NCBI GenBank assembly: GCA_021802125.1
Contig: JAKAAX010000016.1
Coordinates: forward strand, 1 to 44,576
DNA: 44,576 bases
DNA from: Thermoplasmata archaeon
Lineage (GTDB): Archaea; Thermoplasmatota; Thermoplasmata; Lutacidiplasmatales; UBA184
Direction: 5' to 3'
A program made the translations under genes and the position numbers. The notes beneath the pieces were generated by a model. That model made no database searches and had not been told where the DNA came from. It saw only the letters and a program-made list of their open reading frames with translations. Position 1 is the stretch's first letter, and each line of letters opens with the position of its first letter. Shown one piece after another: positions 41,896-44,576 of the stretch.

Positions 41896-43407
41896 TCAGG
41901 CCAGCCCCTTGAGCCGTTCCTCGATGAGCTCCCACGCGCGGGCATGCTCCGAAGTCCGCTCGCCCGAGTGCTTCGGCGCGGCCACATGTCCCTCCCGCAC
42001 CCGGGGTGGGCGGAGGGTGAAGACGAACCGCGTCGGCCCTCCGGGCTCACCGGCGCTCTCCACCCAGATCCGCCCGCCGAGGCCCTCGACGACCTTCTTG
42101 CAGATGGCGAGCCCGATCCCGGTACCGGGGTATTCCTCCCGGGAGTGCAGGCGTACGAAGGGCTCGAAGATCCTCTCCTGGTTCCGCGGGAGGATCCCGA
42201 TGCCTCGGTCCTCCACCGTGTACCGTACCTCCCCGGCGACCTCCTCGGCGTAGACCTTGATCCGAGGGGCGAGCTCCCCGTGGAACTTGATCGCGTTCCC
42301 TACGAGGTTCTCGACCAGCTGGACGAGCTCGCCCTCGTTCCCCAGGACCGGTGGGAGCGGATGCCGGTCCACGATGGCCCCGGTCTCCGCGATCCGTGCC
42401 CGAAGGTCCGACAGGGACCGTTCGAGGACGTGGTCCATGGACACCTCTCGGAGCTCCTCCCGTCGGGCTCCGACCCGAGAGTAGACCAGGAGGTCATCGA
42501 TGAGGTCCTTCATGCGCTCCGCCCCTTCGGACGCGTAGCCCAGGAACTCGTCGGCGTCGTCGTCCAGTTTCCCACGGTAGCGCGCTCCCAGCAACTGGGT
42601 GTAGCTCGAGACCATCCTCAGCGGCTCCTGCAGGTCGTGCGAGGCAACGTACGCGAAACGTTCCAGGTCGCGGTTCGACCGCGCGAGCTCGGCGCCGAGC
42701 CCGGCCAGGGCGGAGACCAGGCGTGCCCGGTCGCTCATGTCGAGGACCGCCGCCACTCGCGTGCGCGCCCCCGGCTCCAGGGGCCCCAGGACCAGGCTCA
42801 GGGAGGTCCCCTTCGGGACCCGCGCCGAGGGAGGCAGTTCAATCTCCAGAGTGTGGGGGCCGGGTTGGGCGACGGCTTTCGCGACCCTGGAGGACTCCCG
42901 CAGCGGGAACAAGGCGGCGAACGGGGCTCCCACGAGCTCGTTTGTTTGGGCCCTCAGTCTGAGCTCCTGTCCCGCGCTCATCAGCACGACGCGGCCCTCT
43001 CGGTCGAGGAGGACCTGGGCGATGGGAGAGTGCTGCAGCACATCCTGAGCCAGGTACCCTCCCCCCTCCTGACGAGCCGCGCGGAAGAGCAACGCCTCGG
43101 AGAGGCCCGCCAACACGAGCGCGATCGCTCCGAGGACCCCCATCGGCCAGGGAAGGACCGGGGGGCCCCAGGGGCTCCCAAAGCTCCCGATCAGGACGAC
43201 CGACCCACCGAGCGAGAGGCCGAAGACCAGGAGGAGCTCGGAGACCAGAAGCGGTCGGGCGGCCAGAGCATGAACGGGGGAGTTGGGAGCGGCGCGGGTA
43301 TCGCTGGGAGATGTCGAAGAGGCGTGGGAGCCCGCGCGGGGAGCTCCGCCCGGCGGCATCGCGCGAGCGTCCGGTTCCGTCTGAGGTCTCGACAGGGTCG
43401 GGATCAT
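41896..43407 (-). CDS. Membrane-bound PAS sensor histidine kinase
   Basis: A 503-residue protein. Two hydrophobic helices (about 53-73 and 88-110) are followed by a PAS domain (about 119-225) and HisKA with the H box FAYVASHDLQEPLRM (His257). HATPase_c elements follow: LVENLVGNAIKFH (N box), VEDRGIGI (G1) and PGTGIGLAICKKVVEG (G2). The H box is of the phytochrome-like type that pairs with Rcp1-like receivers. Start ATG 43405-43407 lies 8 bp after the upstream stop with GGTGA before it; GTG 43419 would overlap that stop. It should autophosphorylate and feed the surrounding receivers. Confidence 0.88.
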   Translation of the reverse strand: MIPTLSRPQTEPDARAMPPGGAPRAGSHASSTSPSDTRAAPNSPVHALAARPLLVSELLLVFGLSLGGSVVLIGSFGSPWGPPVLPWPMGVLGAIALVLAGLSEALLFRAARQEGGGYLAQDVLQHSPIAQVLLDREGRVVLMSAGQELRLRAQTNELVGAPFAALFPLRESSRVAKAVAQPGPHTLEIELPPSARVPKGTSLSLVLGPLEPGARTRVAAVLDMSDRARLVSALAGLGAELARSNRDLERFAYVASHDLQEPLRMVSSYTQLLGARYRGKLDDDADEFLGYASEGAERMKDLIDDLLVYSRVGARREELREVSMDHVLERSLSDLRARIAETGAIVDRHPLPPVLGNEGELVQLVENLVGNAIKFHGELAPRIKVYAEEVAGEVRYTVEDRGIGILPRNQERIFEPFVRLHSREEYPGTGIGLAICKKVVEGLGGRIWVESAGEPGGPTRFVFTLRPPRVREGHVAAPKHSGERTSEHARAWELIEERLKGLA

Positions 43408-43415
43408 GTGGAAGC

Positions 43416-43925
43416 TCACCCACGGAGTTCTCCGGCCGGGCCCCTGGGGTCCTCCACCGGTGGGGGGTGCGGCGAGTTGGAGATCCCGTCCGCTGACAGC
43501 AGCTGGAAGAGACGGCGCACGCTCTCCATCCGGACGGGTTTGATGAACACGCAGTACGCCCCGAACTTGATCACTTCTCGGATGGCGGGAGAGTCTGGTG
43601 GATGTCCCGTGCACACCACGAGCTTCAGGGTGGGGTCCGCGTAGAGCATTCTCCTGGCCAGTCCCTCCCCGGCCTCGATCACGCGCGGAGCCTGGGCGTC
43701 CGCGGGACCGGGCGCGACCGCCGCACCTCGGAGATCGCGCGGCCCGTCCAGGGAGAGGTCCATGAAGACGATCTCAGGGCGGATGCGCCGGAAGGCCACC
43801 CAGGCCTCGCCCGGGTTCGACGCCTCGAAGATGGTGTGGGGGTCCACACCGACCTTTTGAAGGGCGGACCTCAGCACGAGGCGAACCGCGGGGGCATCGT
43901 CGACGACGAGGATCTTCAGCGACAC
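43416..43925 (-). CDS. Stand-alone receiver protein with insertion, paralogue of the 39200 gene
   Basis: A 169-residue CheY-like protein. Asp9/Asp10 (LVVDDAP), acceptor Asp56 (FMDLSL), Thr106 (VVCTGH) and Lys129 (IKPVRM) are all present. Between the acceptor strand and the next helix lie about 25 extra residues rich in Ala/Pro (AAVAPGPADAQAP), as in the protein at 39200-39772; the surrounding text (GEGLARRMLYADP versus GEQVARRMMAADP) shows they are paralogues. A C-terminal Pro-rich tail follows. It is the first gene of the minus-strand signalling operon. Confidence 0.85.
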   Translation of the reverse strand: MSLKILVVDDAPAVRLVLRSALQKVGVDPHTIFEASNPGEAWVAFRRIRPEIVFMDLSLDGPRDLRGAAVAPGPADAQAPRVIEAGEGLARRMLYADPTLKLVVCTGHPPDSPAIREVIKFGAYCVFIKPVRMESVRRLFQLLSADGISNSPHPPPVEDPRGPAGELRG

Positions 43926-44008
43926 TGGAAGAATCCCGCTGCGGACCTGCGCGAGCGGCGGCCCGTTGCTCGGTCGAAAAATTCGCGGCCAGGATTATGA
44001 GTCGGCCC

Positions 44009-44022
44009 TATACATTTGTATA
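44009..44022. promoter_or_regulatory. Short palindrome TATACA-TT-TGTATA, possible operator
   Basis: Two 6-base arms are perfect inverted repeats around TT. It sits about 85 bases upstream of the first receiver gene of the signalling operon and could be an operator or bidirectional TATA element. Confidence 0.4.
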
Positions 44023-44367
44023 CGTGCCCGGAGGGGCCACCCAAGTCGGAAGGCCTCGGGTCAGGGCCACCGGGGGAGCGGCTCGACCGAAGGCTCGCCC
44101 CATCCGCGACCCCGTCGATCCGCTTCTCTACAAGGGACCGGCGGACCCGCGCTCGCGGACCGCTGTGGCGAGATGAACGGGTCGGGAGGGACCCGGGGCG
44201 GCTGGTGTAGGCCTCGTCATCGTCCCCGGGCGACTTCGGTGTGGGAGCGAGGTTCGTGCAGACGTCCCGGTGGTCCTCCCGCTCACCCGGGCGGGGTGTC
44301 GTTCCCTATCCAATGGGTGACCTTCGGGAACCTTCTTCTATGATAGGGCGGGTAAAGGTCCCGTTCG

Positions 44368-44410
44368 TGCACCGACGAGCCCCGAGCATCTCGGGGTTTC
44401 TGTCGGTGCA
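44368..44410 (+). promoter_or_regulatory. Two-tier hairpin in the leader of the right-edge gene
   Basis: An outer 9-bp stem, TGCACCGAC (44368-44376) with GTCGGTGCA (44402-44410), and an inner 7-bp stem, CCCCGAG (44380-44386) with CTCGGGG (44390-44396) around a CAT loop, are both perfect. An asymmetric internal loop (GAG / TTTCT) separates them. The structure ends about 10 bases before the ribosome-binding site GGGGGTGA, so it may act as an RNA regulatory element. Confidence 0.55.
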
Positions 44411-44437
44411 GTCATCAAAAGGGGGTGAGAACCATAT

Positions 44438-44576
44438 ATGTCGAACATCACGGAAAAGAAGCTCGGGTACGGCTTGGGCCTGCTCGGTGGACTGCTGATC
44501 GGGCTAGCCGGGCTCTTCAGCCTCCTTGTGGGGGTTTTGGACCTGGCGCTCGGAAGGCCCTTCACCGCTGCCGGAT
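44438..44576 (+). CDS. N-terminal part of a membrane protein, runs off the window
   Basis: From ATG 44438 the frame reads MSNITEKKLGYGLGLLGG, then LLIGLAGLFSLLVGVLDLAL, one or two hydrophobic helices after a short polar start. GGGGGTGA nine bases upstream is a near-ideal ribosome-binding site, much stronger than at most genes here. The frame is open to the end of the window, so length and family are unknown. The structured leader suggests regulated expression. Confidence 0.65.
   Translation, partial: MSNITEKKLGYGLGLLGGLLIGLAGLFSLLVGVLDLALGRPFTAAG

Larger units (their letters stand above)
43926..44437. other. Upstream region between signalling operon and right-edge gene
   Basis: No gene is visible. 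On the minus side a TATA-like CTCATAATCC near 43994-44001 may drive the signalling operon, and the near-palindrome TATACATTTGTATA lies at 44009-44022. On the plus side a promoter-like CTATGATAGG (44338-44347) precedes the folded leader at 44368-44410. Confidence 0.45.

Noticed and set aside
41863..43644. 593-codon plus-strand frame over the histidine kinase
   Set aside because: It mirrors the kinase and has no domain; the kinase motifs on the minus strand are unambiguous.
44016..44343. GC-rich folded stretch considered as SRP or RNase P RNA
   Set aside because: None of the universal core motifs of those RNAs could be found.

Overview
The window looks like a high-GC archaeal chromosome segment. 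Archaeal markers are a TATA-box/leaderless promoter layout, an archaeal-type glutamyl-tRNA synthetase, an RNase P Rpr2/Rpp21 subunit, a Tsr3-type rRNA modification enzyme and an archaeal class I (DhnA-type) fructose-bisphosphate aldolase. There are also many small zinc-ribbon proteins, some fused to membrane segments or proline-rich linkers. A high-GC member of Thermoplasmatota is my best guess for the lineage, but that is inference; no rRNA gene is present to test it.

Layout. (1) 1-1.8 kb: an IS66-family insertion sequence with both inverted repeats and a perfect 8-bp target duplication; its transposase is broken by one UGA. (2) 1.85-16.1 kb: a conserved housekeeping block. It holds small membrane proteins, a methyltransferase, a PPP-type phosphatase, tsr3-fba, two paralogous proline-rich/zinc-ribbon membrane proteins, a cation diffusion facilitator, a VOC protein coupled to an MFS transporter, an RNase H-fold protein with gltX, a zinc-ribbon protein coupled to rnp4, and tRNA-Leu(CAA). 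(3) 16.1-17.1 kb: decayed mobile DNA next to the tRNA, including an IS66 transposase remnant. (4) 17.1-22.8 kb, mostly on the minus strand: the most interesting region, a likely ribosomally synthesised, modified peptide (RiPP) locus. It encodes a PqqD-like/ThiF E1-like adenylating enzyme, an M50-type membrane metalloprotease that also has a PqqD-like N-terminus, an MFS exporter and a 44-residue peptide with its own promoter; a GT2 glycosyltransferase lies just upstream. (5) 22.8-28.2 kb: accessory region with short, decayed or lineage-specific genes (a zinc-ribbon protein, small membrane proteins, a DUF2493 gene cut by an amber codon) and an S41-type peptidase. (6) 28.2-37.7 kb: a VOC protein, a winged-helix regulator whose TATA box sits in a palindrome, a 1472-residue kelch/Ig-like surface protein, a membrane protein, a methyltransferase with a zinc ribbon and a double zinc-ribbon protein. 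(7) 37.9-44.0 kb: a signalling block with an HxlR-type regulator, four receiver proteins (one with an HPt domain), a seven-helix membrane protein and a PAS histidine kinase. (8) The right edge holds a strongly folded 5' leader and the start of a membrane protein that runs off the window.

How the genes work together. In the proposed RiPP locus the E1-like enzyme would bind and adenylate a leader-bearing precursor, the membrane protease would trim it and the MFS protein would export it, which resembles the ThiF-plus-MFS logic of pantocin and microcin C loci. In the signalling block the kinase would pass phosphate to several stand-alone receivers and an HPt module, a branched phosphorelay. Start codons were moved from the longest reading frame wherever a Shine-Dalgarno sequence, a TATA box or a coupled stop/start argued for it.
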